Positions 34,971-44,783 are shown, counted from the stretch's first letter. The stretch is DNA of 64,000 nucleotides from Chitinophaga horti (GCF_022867795.2 NZ_CP107006.1:1116001-1180000); one strand, 5' to 3'. Made by a program: numbers and translations. Notes: generated by a model not told the origin, from the sequence alone.

Positions 34971-37900
34971 TTAGAAACCAACGTTAATACCGAATGTTAC
35001 TGTTTTGGCCAGCGGGTAGCTGCCATAGTCAACGCCACCTGTCAGCGGTCCTTCATAGTTACTCACCTCGGGGTTGAAGTTGAGGTATTTGCTCCAGGTG
35101 TGCAGGTTTTGCGCGGAGGCGTAAATCCTCACAGACTGCAGTTTCAGGCGGTTCACTACGGCTCCTGGCAGTTTGTAGCCCAGGCTGATGTTCTGGATGC
35201 GCAGGTAGGAGCCATCTTCTACCCAACGGGAGGAAACTGCGTTGTTATTACCAGTCGTGCGTGCATTGGCGCGCGGCACTTTACCGTTACCCGGATTTTC
35301 AGGCGAACGCCAGCGGTCTTTTACAATCGCCAGGTTGTTACCACCGCCCTCGAGGTTGTCGAAGAAACGACGGCTCAGGTTCAGTATCTGTCCGCCCTGC
35401 GTGCCCTGTATAGAGATCGCCAGGTCGATGCCTTTGTAGGAGAACGAGTTGTTTAATCCATAGATGAAATCGGGCTGGTTGTTGCCGATAATAGTCCTGT
35501 CTTTCGCATCGAGTATGCCATCGCCGGTTACGTCTTTGTATTTCACGTCGCCAGGGCGGGTGGTGTTGTCGTGTGGACTCGTATGCAGATCGGCTGCATC
35601 TTTGAAAATGCCTATTTGCTGGTAACCATAAAAACTACCGATCGGGTGACCAATCATAGTAATGTTGGTTTCACCTACACCACTGCCGTTCAGGATCGGG
35701 TCGCCGGTGGGGCCGAGGGCCAGTACTTTATTGCGGTTAAACGACAGGTTGGCACTGGTGTTCCAGGTAAAGTCGCCGGTAAAGTTGTAGCTGTTCACGC
35801 CAAATTCAAAACCCCTGTTGTTCATGCGGCCAATGTTCTTAAAGGCAGATCCAAAGCCGGTAAGGGATGGCACATTCACCGACAGCAGCAGGTCTTTGGT
35901 AATACGATCATAGTAATCGACAGTTAGCGTAATCCTGTTTTGCCACAACCCGAGATCGATACCCAGGTCCAGCTGCTGGTTACGTTCCCACTTAAGGCCC
36001 GAGTTGCCGAGCGAGTTGATCGACAGGCCGGTCACCAGGTTATCGTTGAACGCATAGTTCGTAGTACCGAGGCTACCTACATACGGATAGTAGTTGCTGA
36101 ATGCGTTATTGCCCGAAAGACCATAACTCGCGCGCAGCTTCAATTCCGACAGAACAGGAATGTCTTTCATGAACGCTTCTTCAGTGGCCCTCCAGCCAAC
36201 GGACGCTGCAGGGAAAGTACCAAACCTTTCATCCGGACCAAAAATCGAAGAGCCATCGCGGCGTATAGATAATTTAAGGAGATACTTCGCTTTATAGTTG
36301 TAGTCGATCCTTGCAAAGTAAGATACCGTAGCGTTTTCTGTGATCTGTGAACTTACAGAAGTAGGTTGCCCCGCGGCATTCAGCGTTTGTACGATGTCGT
36401 TAGCAAAGATGCCGCCGTTGCCGTTGGCACTTTGATATTGCAGTTTGTTGGATTCGGTACCGATCAGCACTTCCAGGTTGTGTACGTCGCGGAAAGAAGT
36501 GTTGTAGCTCAGGACCTGGTTTACCAGCCAGCTCAGTCCCTGTTCGGAGAACGATGAGCCCACTGCGGCGGTGGGCGGCAGCTGTTGGTTCAACGGCATT
36601 TTAGACGTTACGTACGAATTCCTGCGATTGGCGTACAGGTTAGCGTTACCGGACAGGCGGTACTTCAGGTTAGGCAGAAAGCTATACTCCGCCCAGGCGT
36701 TCGATAACAGGTTAATCTGGTGGAACTTGCTGTTATATTCTGTAATATTCGCCACCGGGTTCGTGATGCCAGGATAATTGTACGGTGCCGCCAGCGCGGT
36801 TTGCGAAGAATAGCCGCCGGCTTCGTTATAGATCGGCGCCATAGGCATGGCGGTGAGGGCAGCGTTGATAATGCTGCCATCGGCCCAGTGACCGTCAGAA
36901 CGCACTTCGTCTGTAATTTTATAAGAAGGGTTGATGTTTACCCCTAAAGACAGTTTGTTAGTCGGCCGTATATCGATGTTCGCGCGAAGCGTATAGCGGT
37001 CCATGGCCGATTTTTTAATAATGCCATCCTGTGACAAGTAACCTGCACTCACGGCGTACTGCACCTTTTCAGATCCTCCCATGGCTGAAAACTGGTAGTT
37101 GCTGATGGGGGCAGTGCGGAAGATCAGGTCCTGGTAACGGTGATCGGGTAATGCGGCCACTTTAGCCGGATCATCGTAGTTAAGCCAGTCGAATACCTCG
37201 CCACGCGGGTAGCGGTAGCGCAGGTAGTTAGATGGTCTTGCGCTGTTCGGGTCTGTAATCTGCGCGCCTGCCACGTTATCGAGGTAAGCATTGTTCGCAG
37301 CTTCTTTCGCAAACTCGGCAAACTCCTGCGAGTTCAGTACCTCCAGCTTTTCTGTAACTTGTTGAAAACCGGTGTATACATTCAGGTTCATACGTGCTTT
37401 ACCGGCAACGCCTTTTTTGGTGGTCACCAGCACAACGCCGTTGGCACCGCGCGAGCCATAGATCGCTGCGGAAGAGGCGTCTTTCAACACATCTATTTTA
37501 TCAATTTCTTCTGCATCGAACAAGCCGAAGGTAGCTGAGGATACGATGTTGCCATCCACTACGATCAGCGGACTGGTGCCGGCGGAGATAGAGCCGAAGC
37601 CACGCACCTTAATAGCTGGCGTTCTACCCGGGCTGCCTGAGTTCTGCTGCACCACCACTCCCGCAATTTTACCTTGCAGGGCCGTTGCCACGTTGGATAC
37701 CGGCATGTCGCGGATTTCCTGCATGGATACAGAGGCGATGGCGCCGGTTACGTTTTGTTTCTTTTGCGTACCATAACCTACCACCACCATTTCATTCAGG
37801 TTGCTGGAAGATGCGACCAGTGTAATGTTCAGCGTAGACCGGCCCGCCAGTGACAGCGTTTGCGAAGTGAAGCCTATGAACGTAAACGTCAGCGTATCCT

Positions 37901-38420
37901 GGGTGGATCGGGCATTGAGGGTATAACGGCCTTGGCCATCGGTAACGGTACCAATGGAAGTGCCCTTTACATTTACGGTTACGCCCGGGAGGGGTTGGCC
38001 CTTATCGTCGGATACCTGTCCGCTCACCGGTACCTGCGCCTGGAGTGGTTCTTCGGCGCCGGCGGAAATAACGATCATGTTATTGCCCATGTCGCGGTAG
38101 CGCAGGCCGGAGTTTTCAAACAATTTGTCGAGCGCATCTGCCAGGCTCGCGTTGGTTACCGTAAAGTTCACTTTCCGGGTGAGCAGGCTGAGGTCGTAGT
38201 TGTAGATGAACCTCACTTTCGCCTTTTTTTCGATCGTGTTTAACACCGCACGCATTTCCGCCTTTTCGAAGCTGGCGGTAATGGTTTGGCCTAACACCTT
38301 CGCGGCGCTCACCTGGGTAAAGGTAAAAAGGATAATTAACACGGAAAGCTTCATACAAAGAAGGAATTTAAGCAGACGTAGCGTCATCACTCCCCGGGCG
38401 GGAGGTGCGTTTTTTTTCAT
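34971..38420 (-). CDS. SusC/RagA-type TonB-dependent transporter with STN domain
   Basis: An intact 1149-residue transporter with an N-terminal signal around residues 15-45 and an STN domain (ITASFEKAEMRAVLNTIEKKAKVRFIYNY). A CarboxypepD_reg repeat (VSGQVSDDKGQPLPGVTVNVKG) follows, then a plug with VVGYGTQKKQNVTGA and GSRGANGVVLVTTKKG. The 22-strand barrel ends in the aromatic GINVGF. The STN domain should contact the FecR at 38536 and signal ligand arrival. It lies 115 bases downstream of fecR. Confidence 0.94.
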   Translation of the reverse strand: MKKNAPPARGVMTLRLLKFLLCMKLSVLIILFTFTQVSAAKVLGQTITASFEKAEMRAVLNTIEKKAKVRFIYNYDLSLLTRKVNFTVTNASLADALDKLFENSGLRYRDMGNNMIVISAGAEEPLQAQVPVSGQVSDDKGQPLPGVTVNVKGTSIGTVTDGQGRYTLNARSTQDTLTFTFIGFTSQTLSLAGRSTLNITLVASSSNLNEMVVVGYGTQKKQNVTGAIASVSMQEIRDMPVSNVATALQGKIAGVVVQQNSGSPGRTPAIKVRGFGSISAGTSPLIVVDGNIVSSATFGLFDAEEIDKIDVLKDASSAAIYGSRGANGVVLVTTKKGVAGKARMNLNVYTGFQQVTEKLEVLNSQEFAEFAKEAANNAYLDNVAGAQITDPNSARPSNYLRYRYPRGEVFDWLNYDDPAKVAALPDHRYQDLIFRTAPISNYQFSAMGGSEKVQYAVSAGYLSQDGIIKKSAMDRYTLRANIDIRPTNKLSLGVNINPSYKITDEVRSDGHWADGSIINAALTAMPMAPIYNEAGGYSSQTALAAPYNYPGITNPVANITEYNSKFHQINLLSNAWAEYSFLPNLKYRLSGNANLYANRRNSYVTSKMPLNQQLPPTAAVGSSFSEQGLSWLVNQVLSYNTSFRDVHNLEVLIGTESNKLQYQSANGNGGIFANDIVQTLNAAGQPTSVSSQITENATVSYFARIDYNYKAKYLLKLSIRRDGSSIFGPDERFGTFPAASVGWRATEEAFMKDIPVLSELKLRASYGLSGNNAFSNYYPYVGSLGTTNYAFNDNLVTGLSINSLGNSGLKWERNQQLDLGIDLGLWQNRITLTVDYYDRITKDLLLSVNVPSLTGFGSAFKNIGRMNNRGFEFGVNSYNFTGDFTWNTSANLSFNRNKVLALGPTGDPILNGSGVGETNITMIGHPIGSFYGYQQIGIFKDAADLHTSPHDNTTRPGDVKYKDVTGDGILDAKDRTIIGNNQPDFIYGLNNSFSYKGIDLAISIQGTQGGQILNLSRRFFDNLEGGGNNLAIVKDRWRSPENPGNGKVPRANARTTGNNNAVSSRWVEDGSYLRIQNISLGYKLPGAVVNRLKLQSVRIYASAQNLHTWSKYLNFNPEVSNYEGPLTGGVDYGSYPLAKTVTFGINVGF

Positions 38421-38496
38421 AACTTTGGATTTACGGTTTAAGAAGATAGAAACCCATGATTTTGCCGATCGGGAGGTTTCTGAACATTAGACTTTC

Positions 38497-38521
38497 CGGG
38501 AAATGTTTGCCGCATTTCCCG
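38497..38521. repeat. Hairpin between fecR and susC
   Basis: CGGGAAATG and CATTTCCCG form a perfect 9-bp stem around a 7-base loop in the gap between fecR and susC. No T run follows on the coding (minus) strand, so it is more likely an operator or RNA structure than a terminator. Confidence 0.55.
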
Positions 38522-38535
38522 ATTCTTTTTGGTTG

Positions 38536-39576
38536 CTACTTGTAGATATTTACTTCATTGTGATTGATTTTAAAAGTGAATGGTGACGAGAGCTGCATAG
38601 CTGATAATACTTCTGTAATCGTTTCATTTTCAAACTTCGCGTGAAAGCGGTATCTGGCCACAGACGGGTCATGGATCGTAATTGTTACATTGTACCAGCG
38701 TTCCATCTCCGCGGTAATCTCCCCGAAATCTTCTCCATCGAACACCAGTTTATTGTACACCCAGGCCGTTTCAACCAGCGAGGTATCTGCAATACTTTTC
38801 TTCAGGTGCTGCACGATCAAACGTTGCGTCTCCTGTTTGCTTTCGGTTACATCCTCGTTACTGCTGATGATCACTTTTTCGTGCGGATGCAGCAATACCG
38901 GGGCTTCCTGGCTGCCCGCCCGCGACACCTGTACCATGCCGCTGATGAGTGTTGCTTCTGTTTTATGATCGCCCGGGTAACATTTTACATTGAAAGCGGT
39001 GCCCAGTACCTGCAGTTGCATATCGCGGGTGCGCACAATGAACGGGCGTTTCGGGTCTTTGGTCACTTCGAAGTAAGCCTCGCCTTCTATTTCCACTTCG
39101 CGGCTCGTATCCGAGAAGCTGGAAGGGTAACTGATCCTGCTGCCCGAGTTGAGCCATATAACGGTGCCATCGGGCAGTAACAGCCTTGACTTGGCGCCCG
39201 GTTTAGCCACGGTTTCGATCAGCGCGGCACTGGCAGTATCGGGTGGCTGGGAGGAATAACGTGTGTAGAGCCAGCCACCGGCGAGCAGTCCGGTTACGGC
39301 GGCCGCAATAGCGATCGCCCGCCGCAGATACCTTACGCGGGGTTGTGGTGCTTCCTCATCGGCACCGGCCATTTCCAGCAGATGCGAAAAACGGGCTTCT
39401 GCATCGTCCGCAGCAGGCGGCGGTGTGCGCATAGTCCAGTAGTCGTCCAGGATGGAGAGGAAATACGCATCCTCCGGGTGCGCCCGCAAATGGGCGTCCA
39501 GCTCCTGTATTTCCGTGGGAGATGCCTCCCCGGACAGCTTTCTGGCGATTAATCGGGAAATCCTTTCTTTATCCAT
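38536..39576 (-). CDS. FecR-type anti-sigma factor
   Basis: The 346-residue protein has an N-terminal sigma-contact part, and one membrane helix near 88-106 (AIAIAAAVTGLLAGGWLY). The periplasmic FecR core has LLLPDGTVIWLNSGSRISYPSSF, REVEIEGEAYFEVTKDPKRPFIVRT and LQVLGTAFNVKCYPGD. The C-terminal part (FGEITAEMERWYNVTI) is the STN-interacting region. It is transcribed after the sigma gene with a 61-base gap. Confidence 0.93.
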   Translation of the reverse strand: MDKERISRLIARKLSGEASPTEIQELDAHLRAHPEDAYFLSILDDYWTMRTPPPAADDAEARFSHLLEMAGADEEAPQPRVRYLRRAIAIAAAVTGLLAGGWLYTRYSSQPPDTASAALIETVAKPGAKSRLLLPDGTVIWLNSGSRISYPSSFSDTSREVEIEGEAYFEVTKDPKRPFIVRTRDMQLQVLGTAFNVKCYPGDHKTEATLISGMVQVSRAGSQEAPVLLHPHEKVIISSNEDVTESKQETQRLIVQHLKKSIADTSLVETAWVYNKLVFDGEDFGEITAEMERWYNVTITIHDPSVARYRFHAKFENETITEVLSAMQLSSPFTFKINHNEVNIYK

Positions 39577-39637
39577 TGAACCTTGGTTACTGATAAAGAC
39601 AGGGAAATGAAAGGATGACCTTAAAGGAAATGAAAAT

Positions 39638-40234
39638 TTATTTTTTCACCTCTCTCCGGGGGAAGGCGGAGAAGTGTGATTGCACCTTCTCAGAGATGCG
39701 TTTGACGGCGATCACCATCTGGGCATCTACCGTATTGACGGTGAGATTGAGTATCTCGGCCACGTCTTTGTAACGCAGTCCATCTTCCCGTACCAGCTTA
39801 AAGATCATTTTACAACGGGGTGGGAGGGATTCCACCGCAGCGGTAATCTTTGCCTGTAATTCGGCGCTGATCATCTGCTGGTCTGGCGACTGGTCAGTAG
39901 ACAGCTCTACGTCAAAGTGACCGAAAGGCTCGGTAAACTGGCGTTGCGCTTTGGCCGACAGGTAGTTGAGCGAGCCATTTTTGACTGCTACGTAAAGGTA
40001 TACACGAATATTGCCGATAGCGGCGGCCTTTTCACGTTGCTTCCAAAGGCGGATAAATACATCATCCACGATTTCGGCACTGGCTTCTTTTGTTTTTACG
40101 ATGGAAAAGGCAAACTGGTTAAGGCGCGGACTGTAAAACAGGAACAACCGGCGAAAAGCCTGCTCGTCGCCGTTCGCGATCTGCTGAAGATTGATGGTCA
40201 GCTCTTCAATTGTATGACGTGTGTTGTTTGACAA
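39638..40234 (-). CDS. ECF RNA polymerase sigma factor
   Basis: The 198-residue ECF sigma factor has region 2 as AFRRLFLFYSPRLNQFAFSIVKTKEASAEIVDDVFIRLWKQRE and region 4 as SLPPRCKMIFKLVREDGLRYKDVAEILNLTVNTVDAQMVIAVKRI. It is the first gene of the second sigma-fecR-susC-susD-glycosidase set and should direct RNA polymerase to that operon when released from the adjacent FecR protein. Confidence 0.93.
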   Translation of the reverse strand: MSNNTRHTIEELTINLQQIANGDEQAFRRLFLFYSPRLNQFAFSIVKTKEASAEIVDDVFIRLWKQREKAAAIGNIRVYLYVAVKNGSLNYLSAKAQRQFTEPFGHFDVELSTDQSPDQQMISAELQAKITAAVESLPPRCKMIFKLVREDGLRYKDVAEILNLTVNTVDAQMVIAVKRISEKVQSHFSAFPRREVKK

Positions 40235-40358
40235 ACCGTCGGGCCTTTTAAGTTGCGATGATTACGTGAAATTTTTCGAGCCGGGGAAAGCCGGGTTACT
40301 GGTTGCTTATCTGCGGGTAAAGTACATAAATTTTTGAAATGGGGCGGGGGAAAATAGC

Positions 40359-40381
40359 AAGAGGGACCGGGCGTCCCTCTT
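40359..40381 (-). terminator. Terminator after the XRE gene
   Basis: AAGAGGGAC and GTCCCTCTT pair perfectly over 9 bp around CGGGC. The hairpin lies 3 bases beyond the XRE stop codon. A T-rich stretch follows on the plus strand and a weaker one on the minus strand. Confidence 0.6.
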
Positions 40382-40384
40382 CTT

Positions 40385-40591
40385 TTATTCGTCTTTGTAT
40401 TCTAAAATATCGGCCGGCTGGCACTCCAGCACTTTACAGATGGCTTCCAGCGTACTGAATCGGATCGCCTTCGCTTTTCCTGTTTTAAGGATGGAAAGGT
40501 TGGACAAGGTGAGCCCGACTTTGTCGGACAGCTCATTCAGCGACATCTTTCGTTTGGCCATCATCACGTCGAGGTTTACAATAATCGGCAT
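40385..40591 (-). CDS. XRE-family helix-turn-helix regulator
   Basis: A 68-residue Cro/C1-type DNA-binding protein: VNLDVMMAKRKMSLNELSDKVGLTLSNLSILKTGKAKAIRFSTLEAICKVLECQPADILEYK. Such minimal YozG-like regulators are commonly paired with a DUF2975 membrane protein, as here. The DUF2975 gene ends 4 bases upstream on the same strand, so the two form an operon. Confidence 0.9.
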   Translation of the reverse strand: MPIIVNLDVMMAKRKMSLNELSDKVGLTLSNLSILKTGKAKAIRFSTLEAICKVLECQPADILEYKDE

Positions 40592-40595
40592 TGTG

Positions 40596-41147
40596 CTATA
40601 TAGTTAATTCGTTTTCAGTTTGAATTTCAATCCCTCTCTTAAATATCTGTGCGATGATAAATAGCACCACGGCCATGAACAACCAGATGTCTGCACCGCT
40701 GAACCTTGCATATTGCAGGTGTGGCAGGGCGATGCCTTTCGTGATCAGCCAGCCGGTATACTTCGCGCCATAGTGAGAAAATGCGGCGATGGCAACCGTG
40801 ATGTAGGATAACGACAGTATAAACCGCCTGAGGCGTTCACTAAAGGGTTGCGTTAAATCCAGGTCTTTACGCTGCAGGGTGAAAATGATCATATAAAAAA
40901 GCGTTGCCTTTAAGCAGGCCACAATGCTCAATATCAGGTGCACCACGAAATAGTTGCCGGGGTCGTGCTCCAGCAGGGGTAAGATGTCTTCCTGTTGCCA
41001 AAGATGCGGTACAACGGAAGGGTTGGCGAGCGAAAAAATGGCATGCGTGATGAAGCTACCTGCTTCGATCGACAAGCCGATGAATATGATCCAGGAAAGG
41101 ACTAACAAAATGATCAGCATATGCCTGAATGTTATCTTTATTTCCAT
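40596..41147 (-). CDS. DUF2975 membrane protein
   Basis: A 183-residue protein with four membrane helices (about 10-27, 66-87, 107-125, 150-168). The motif DLTQPFSERLRRFI between helices 2 and 3 is typical of DUF2975. Function is unknown. The fixed pairing with a small XRE regulator suggests membrane-linked control of that regulator. Codon use and position show nothing unusual. Confidence 0.82.
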   Translation of the reverse strand: MEIKITFRHMLIILLVLSWIIFIGLSIEAGSFITHAIFSLANPSVVPHLWQQEDILPLLEHDPGNYFVVHLILSIVACLKATLFYMIIFTLQRKDLDLTQPFSERLRRFILSLSYITVAIAAFSHYGAKYTGWLITKGIALPHLQYARFSGADIWLFMAVVLFIIAQIFKRGIEIQTENELTI

Positions 41148-41226
41148 GTTACGTGGGTTTGAATACGCTGTAAAAGTAATAAATATTTATTGATAAACAA
41201 TAAAAATAAATTGAGGTTTGATAAAA

Positions 41227-41262
41227 TGCAGACAGCAGCGCCCTTCGGTGCTGCTGTCTGCA
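41227..41262 (-). terminator. Terminator after the VOC gene
   Basis: TGCAGACAGCAGC and GCTGCTGTCTGCA form a perfect 13-bp stem. On the minus strand it is followed by ATTTTAT. It lies 20 bases downstream of the VOC stop codon. Confidence 0.65.
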
Positions 41263-41282
41263 AATTTGGGTAAGCCTTAAAA

Positions 41283-41651
41283 TTATCCCTGGGAGTGTAA
41301 ACCTAATTTATTACCCTCGCTGTCGATAAACATTGCGAAATAGCCCATTTCGGGACTGATAGGCGTTTTAGGAACGAGCAGCTGTCCGCCCGACGGTTCG
41401 ATCTTATCAAGAATGGTCTGCAGGTCATCGCCCGCATCCAGGTAAAGCACGCTGCCTGACGTAGTCGGTTCATAGTCTGGCCCCTGTGCCAGCACCACAT
41501 TAACCGTTCCTTCCGAAGCCGGGAATACGCCCATCTTTACATCGCCCATCTGTGCTTCTTCGATGTCGACCGCCAGGATGGTCTTATAAAAACGGATAGC
41601 TCTTTGCAGGTCCGCTGCCGGTATCTCTATAATCGATACAAAGTTTCGCAT
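41283..41651 (-). CDS. VOC-superfamily (glyoxalase-like) protein
   Basis: A 122-residue single-module vicinal-oxygen-chelate protein. It has VSIIEIPAADLQRAIRFYKTIL at the start, VVLAQGPDYEP in the middle, and YFAMFIDSEGNKLGLHS at the end. The fold serves metal-dependent enzymes or binding proteins, and this small type often has no known substrate. It follows the AraC-type gene on the same strand after a 69-base gap, so the regulator may control it. Confidence 0.87.
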   Translation of the reverse strand: MRNFVSIIEIPAADLQRAIRFYKTILAVDIEEAQMGDVKMGVFPASEGTVNVVLAQGPDYEPTTSGSVLYLDAGDDLQTILDKIEPSGGQLLVPKTPISPEMGYFAMFIDSEGNKLGLHSQG

Positions 41652-41720
41652 ATTGTTTCCTGTTAAGTGTGAGACAAAGTAACAGCAAAAGGGCTGCCGT
41701 TCATTGTAAAAATGCGACAG

Positions 41721-42542
41721 TTACTTTTTATGGTAGAGTAGGGAAGATAGGGCCATTTCGTCGGCCGTCAGGAACTCGCCGGGTGTTACGCCGGTAAATT
41801 CTTTAAAGTCTTTAATAAAATGCGCCTGGTCGAAATACTCATTTTCGTAAGCGACCGACGTGAAAGAGGCCGTCCGTTGGTCTAGCAGCATTTGCAGCGT
41901 GGCTTGCAGCCGTATCACTTTACACAGTTGTTTTGGGCTGATGCCGATGTGTTTCCTGAAATGCCGTTCGAGCTGCCGGCGTTTCGCTTTGTCGTCGTTC
42001 ATCAATTCGCGTATCGGGGTGCTACCGCCTGATTGTATGATTTTTTCCACCGTACTGGCGACGATCTTGTCTACGGTTGTTTGCTGCTGTAACAAGGCTA
42101 GCAGAAAGGTTTCGATGGCGGTAATGCGCGCCTGTGTATCTGTTGCCTGGCTGATTGCCTGAGTGATAGTGTTTGCAGCTGCTTCCCCAAACACGTCCTG
42201 CAATGGCGTTTCTGTATTTGCCAGTTCACTGATTGGTTTTTTTATAAAGTTGGCAAAACCGTAGGGATAAAAGCGGATAGCGAAAGTGTGGACCGCGCCC
42301 GTAGGTGCGATGTAAAAAGGTTGTGTGATCTGCCCCAGTACCATTTGCCTTGGTTGCAGGAGATAATCGTCCCCGTTTGTGAACCTTTTAATATCATCAC
42401 CCAGGATGAAAAACATTTCGATGCAGCCATCGGGCAGCACGAGTTGCCTGCCAGCATCCGGCTGCGCTGGTACTTCGAGCGTCCAGTAACATTTAACGAT
42501 GGATGCCAGATCTGGGTGGGTATTGTATTCCTGGTAGTGCAT
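41721..42542 (-). CDS. AraC-type regulator with DUF6597-like N terminus
   Basis: The 273-residue protein starts MHYQEYNTHPDLASIVKCYWTLEVP. It contains LVLPDGCIEMFFILGD, the ligand-domain pattern seen with DUF6597. The C-terminal AraC domain reads KRRQLERHFRKHIGISPKQLCKVIRLQATL then SVAYENEYFDQAHFIKDFKEFTGVTPGEFL. ATG 42542 is chosen over an upstream reading at 42587 that adds non-family residues. It probably controls the VOC gene downstream and/or itself. Confidence 0.87.
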   Translation of the reverse strand: MHYQEYNTHPDLASIVKCYWTLEVPAQPDAGRQLVLPDGCIEMFFILGDDIKRFTNGDDYLLQPRQMVLGQITQPFYIAPTGAVHTFAIRFYPYGFANFIKKPISELANTETPLQDVFGEAAANTITQAISQATDTQARITAIETFLLALLQQQTTVDKIVASTVEKIIQSGGSTPIRELMNDDKAKRRQLERHFRKHIGISPKQLCKVIRLQATLQMLLDQRTASFTSVAYENEYFDQAHFIKDFKEFTGVTPGEFLTADEMALSSLLYHKK

Positions 42543-42570
42543 GCTACCGAAAGATATAACATATCGGCAT

Positions 42571-42606
42571 AAAAAACAGCGCGCCACGGCCGGCGCGGCG
42601 CGCTGT
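42571..42606 (-). terminator. Terminator after the SDR gene
   Basis: ACAGCGCGCC and GGCGCGCTGT form a 10-bp GC-rich stem. Read on the minus strand it is followed directly by six T, giving a strong intrinsic terminator for the SDR gene ending at 42620. Confidence 0.85.
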
Positions 42607-42619
42607 ATGCTGTTTAAGC

Positions 42620-43522
42620 TTATATAGTAGGCATACCACCCGTTACGGCAACGGTAGCACCAGACATATAACTTGATTCCTTCGACGCAAGCAGCACATA
42701 TATAGGTGCCAGCTCTGCCGGCTGGCCTGCGCGCTTCATCGGCGTCTGCGATCCGAATTCGGCGGTTTTATCAGGCGTAAAACTACCGGGAATGAGGGGC
42801 GTCCAGATGGGGCCGGGCGCCACGCAGTTTACACGGATGCCTTTCTCGCCCCACAGCTGGGCGAGCGTGGAAGTAAAGTTTTGTATCGCGGCTTTTGTTG
42901 CGGTGTAAGGCGCCAGTGTCGGTTTCGGCGTGTAGGCGTTTACCGAAGTGGTATTGATCACTGAGCTGCCCGGCTTCAGATGCGGCTCGGCAGCTTTACA
43001 GAGGTAAAACATCGCATAGATGTTTGTTTTAAACGTGTAATCCCATTCTTCGCTGGTCACTTCCTGTAACGAACTATGGTCCATCTGGTAGGCCGCGTTG
43101 TTAACGAGTATATCTATCCGCCCAAATTCCTGCACCGCTTTTTCTATAATTTGCTGACAATGCTTTTCGTCGCAGATGTCGCCGGGTAACAAGATGGCTT
43201 TTCTGCCCGCCTCTTCCACATACTTTGCTGCTTCCTTTGCATCTTCATGTTCATTCAGATAAGAGATGATCACATTCGCGCCTTCCCGCGCAAAGGCGAT
43301 CGCCACTGCTTTACCAATACCGGAGTCGCCACCGGTGATGATCGCCGTGCAGCCTTCGAGTTTGCCGGTGCCTTTGTAGGTGGTTTCTCCATGATCGGGT
43401 TTAGGATTCATGGCTTGTTCCGTTCCCGGCATCTCCTGCGACTGCTCCGGGTAAGGAGGCTGCGGATATTGAGTGACGGGGTTCTCAGCAGTAGTAGTTG
43501 CTCCAAGGTTTTGTGTGTCCAT
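42620..43522 (-). CDS. SDR family oxidoreductase, general-stress type
   Basis: This 300-residue short-chain dehydrogenase has an unusual proline- and glutamate-rich N-terminal extension (residues 1-50). The core shows AIITGGDSGIGKAVAIAFAREGANV, NNAA, INTTSVNAY (Ser) and Y-TAT-K, then RVNCVAPGPIWTPLIPGSF. The extension plus core resembles the YhdF/YhxC/GSP39 group found in stressed or sporulating bacteria. Physiological substrate is unknown. Confidence 0.88.
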   Translation of the reverse strand: MDTQNLGATTTAENPVTQYPQPPYPEQSQEMPGTEQAMNPKPDHGETTYKGTGKLEGCTAIITGGDSGIGKAVAIAFAREGANVIISYLNEHEDAKEAAKYVEEAGRKAILLPGDICDEKHCQQIIEKAVQEFGRIDILVNNAAYQMDHSSLQEVTSEEWDYTFKTNIYAMFYLCKAAEPHLKPGSSVINTTSVNAYTPKPTLAPYTATKAAIQNFTSTLAQLWGEKGIRVNCVAPGPIWTPLIPGSFTPDKTAEFGSQTPMKRAGQPAELAPIYVLLASKESSYMSGATVAVTGGMPTI

Positions 43523-43717
43523 AACATCAACTTTTATAAGTGATCGATATGGCTTGGGGCACCATTATTATGCCATCGGGTTGATGCGAACGCTGCGCTG
43601 GCGGAGCTCATCCGCGGGTAGTGGCGGTGTGTGTAAGAAGCGTGGTGTAATGCAGAGGAAGGCACTGCGAATGCAAAGCATCTTTATCGTTATACAAGTG
43701 CGGAAATTGTGCCCGCT

Positions 43718-44773
43718 TTATCGCCTGAACCTGGGGCATATCGTTTGCCGGCGTTCGCTTTGTCGCAGGTTTAATGCGCCGCGCCAGGATAACGTGAGTT
43801 CCAGTCCGCCACGATATTGCGACGCAACGGAAAGTTTATTGATGTTAACGTCATAACTTACCCCCATCACAAACTGTCCCATTTCCCATTGCACCACGGG
43901 CATAATCGCATCGTTCATCCGGTATACGATGCCGCCTGTCAGCACCTGCGACCCGTCCGCAAAGAAATCGCGGCTCAGCATCGCACCGGCCTGTATAGCG
44001 TGAATGCCTACGGGATTAAAGCGATCACCCAACTGCTGGAAGTAGTCACCGTAAAAAACAAACCTATCGTATTCACTTAATGGCGTCGATAGCCCCGTAT
44101 TGAACGCGAACTTACGGTTGAGTGTGATCACATTGCCATCGAAAAATCCAACCTGCGGACGACGAATATGAAACAATGCAACGCCCACGAAATAATCAGT
44201 TCCCTCGCGAATAGCGCCGTTGTAAGTAAGTCCTGTCGACAGATCAAAATAATTCACACTGGTGTTGTTAAACACCTGCTGTGATGCCGGGGCTATGCTG
44301 AAAGTACCATTGCTGCCCGCAACAAACTGGTCGTTGAATTGCAGTTTCGTCGGATCGAAACGTTGCTGCATCAATCCACCCATGAAAGCGAGTGACAGGT
44401 AGGAGTTCTTTTCGCTGCTCAGCGGCAGACTGTAATTGATAGCCGGTAGTATTTGCGTAGTGCTGTACTCGGAAGTGCCCGCCACATCACGCATTAGTTG
44501 CAGACCGATGGTAAAATTGTCGTCCGCAGTAATATTGGCCGGCAGTTTTACTTCCGAGCTGAGCGCGAACGTGCGATAAGGCACCGTTACACTTTGCCAT
44601 TGATTGCGGTAAGATGCCGTAAAGCGTAAGTCTCCTTCGAAGATGCCTGCCAGCGCTGGGTTACGCAGTAACGGCTGATCATAGAATTGCGAGAACGCTA
44701 CATCCTGCGCAAAGCCAGTGTTTGCACAAAGACAAGCAACAAGGTAAATAACGGCTTTATAAAAACGTTGCAT
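43718..44773 (-). CDS. PorP/SprF-family type IX secretion membrane protein
   Basis: The 351-residue protein has a signal peptide ending NTGFAQ. The family opening is DVAFSQFYDQPLLRNPALAGIFEGDLRFTASYRNQW. Repeated beta-strand segments of an outer-membrane barrel follow, with LTGGIVYRMNDAIMPVVQWEMGQFVMGVSYDVN near the end. PorP/SprF proteins help T9SS substrates reach or attach to the cell surface and are often encoded beside their cargo, as here. ATG 44773 is chosen because it begins the signal. It lies 10 bases after the giant cargo gene. Confidence 0.9.
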   Translation of the reverse strand: MQRFYKAVIYLVACLCANTGFAQDVAFSQFYDQPLLRNPALAGIFEGDLRFTASYRNQWQSVTVPYRTFALSSEVKLPANITADDNFTIGLQLMRDVAGTSEYSTTQILPAINYSLPLSSEKNSYLSLAFMGGLMQQRFDPTKLQFNDQFVAGSNGTFSIAPASQQVFNNTSVNYFDLSTGLTYNGAIREGTDYFVGVALFHIRRPQVGFFDGNVITLNRKFAFNTGLSTPLSEYDRFVFYGDYFQQLGDRFNPVGIHAIQAGAMLSRDFFADGSQVLTGGIVYRMNDAIMPVVQWEMGQFVMGVSYDVNINKLSVASQYRGGLELTLSWRGALNLRQSERRQTICPRFRR

Positions 44774-44783
44774 AATTACTTGT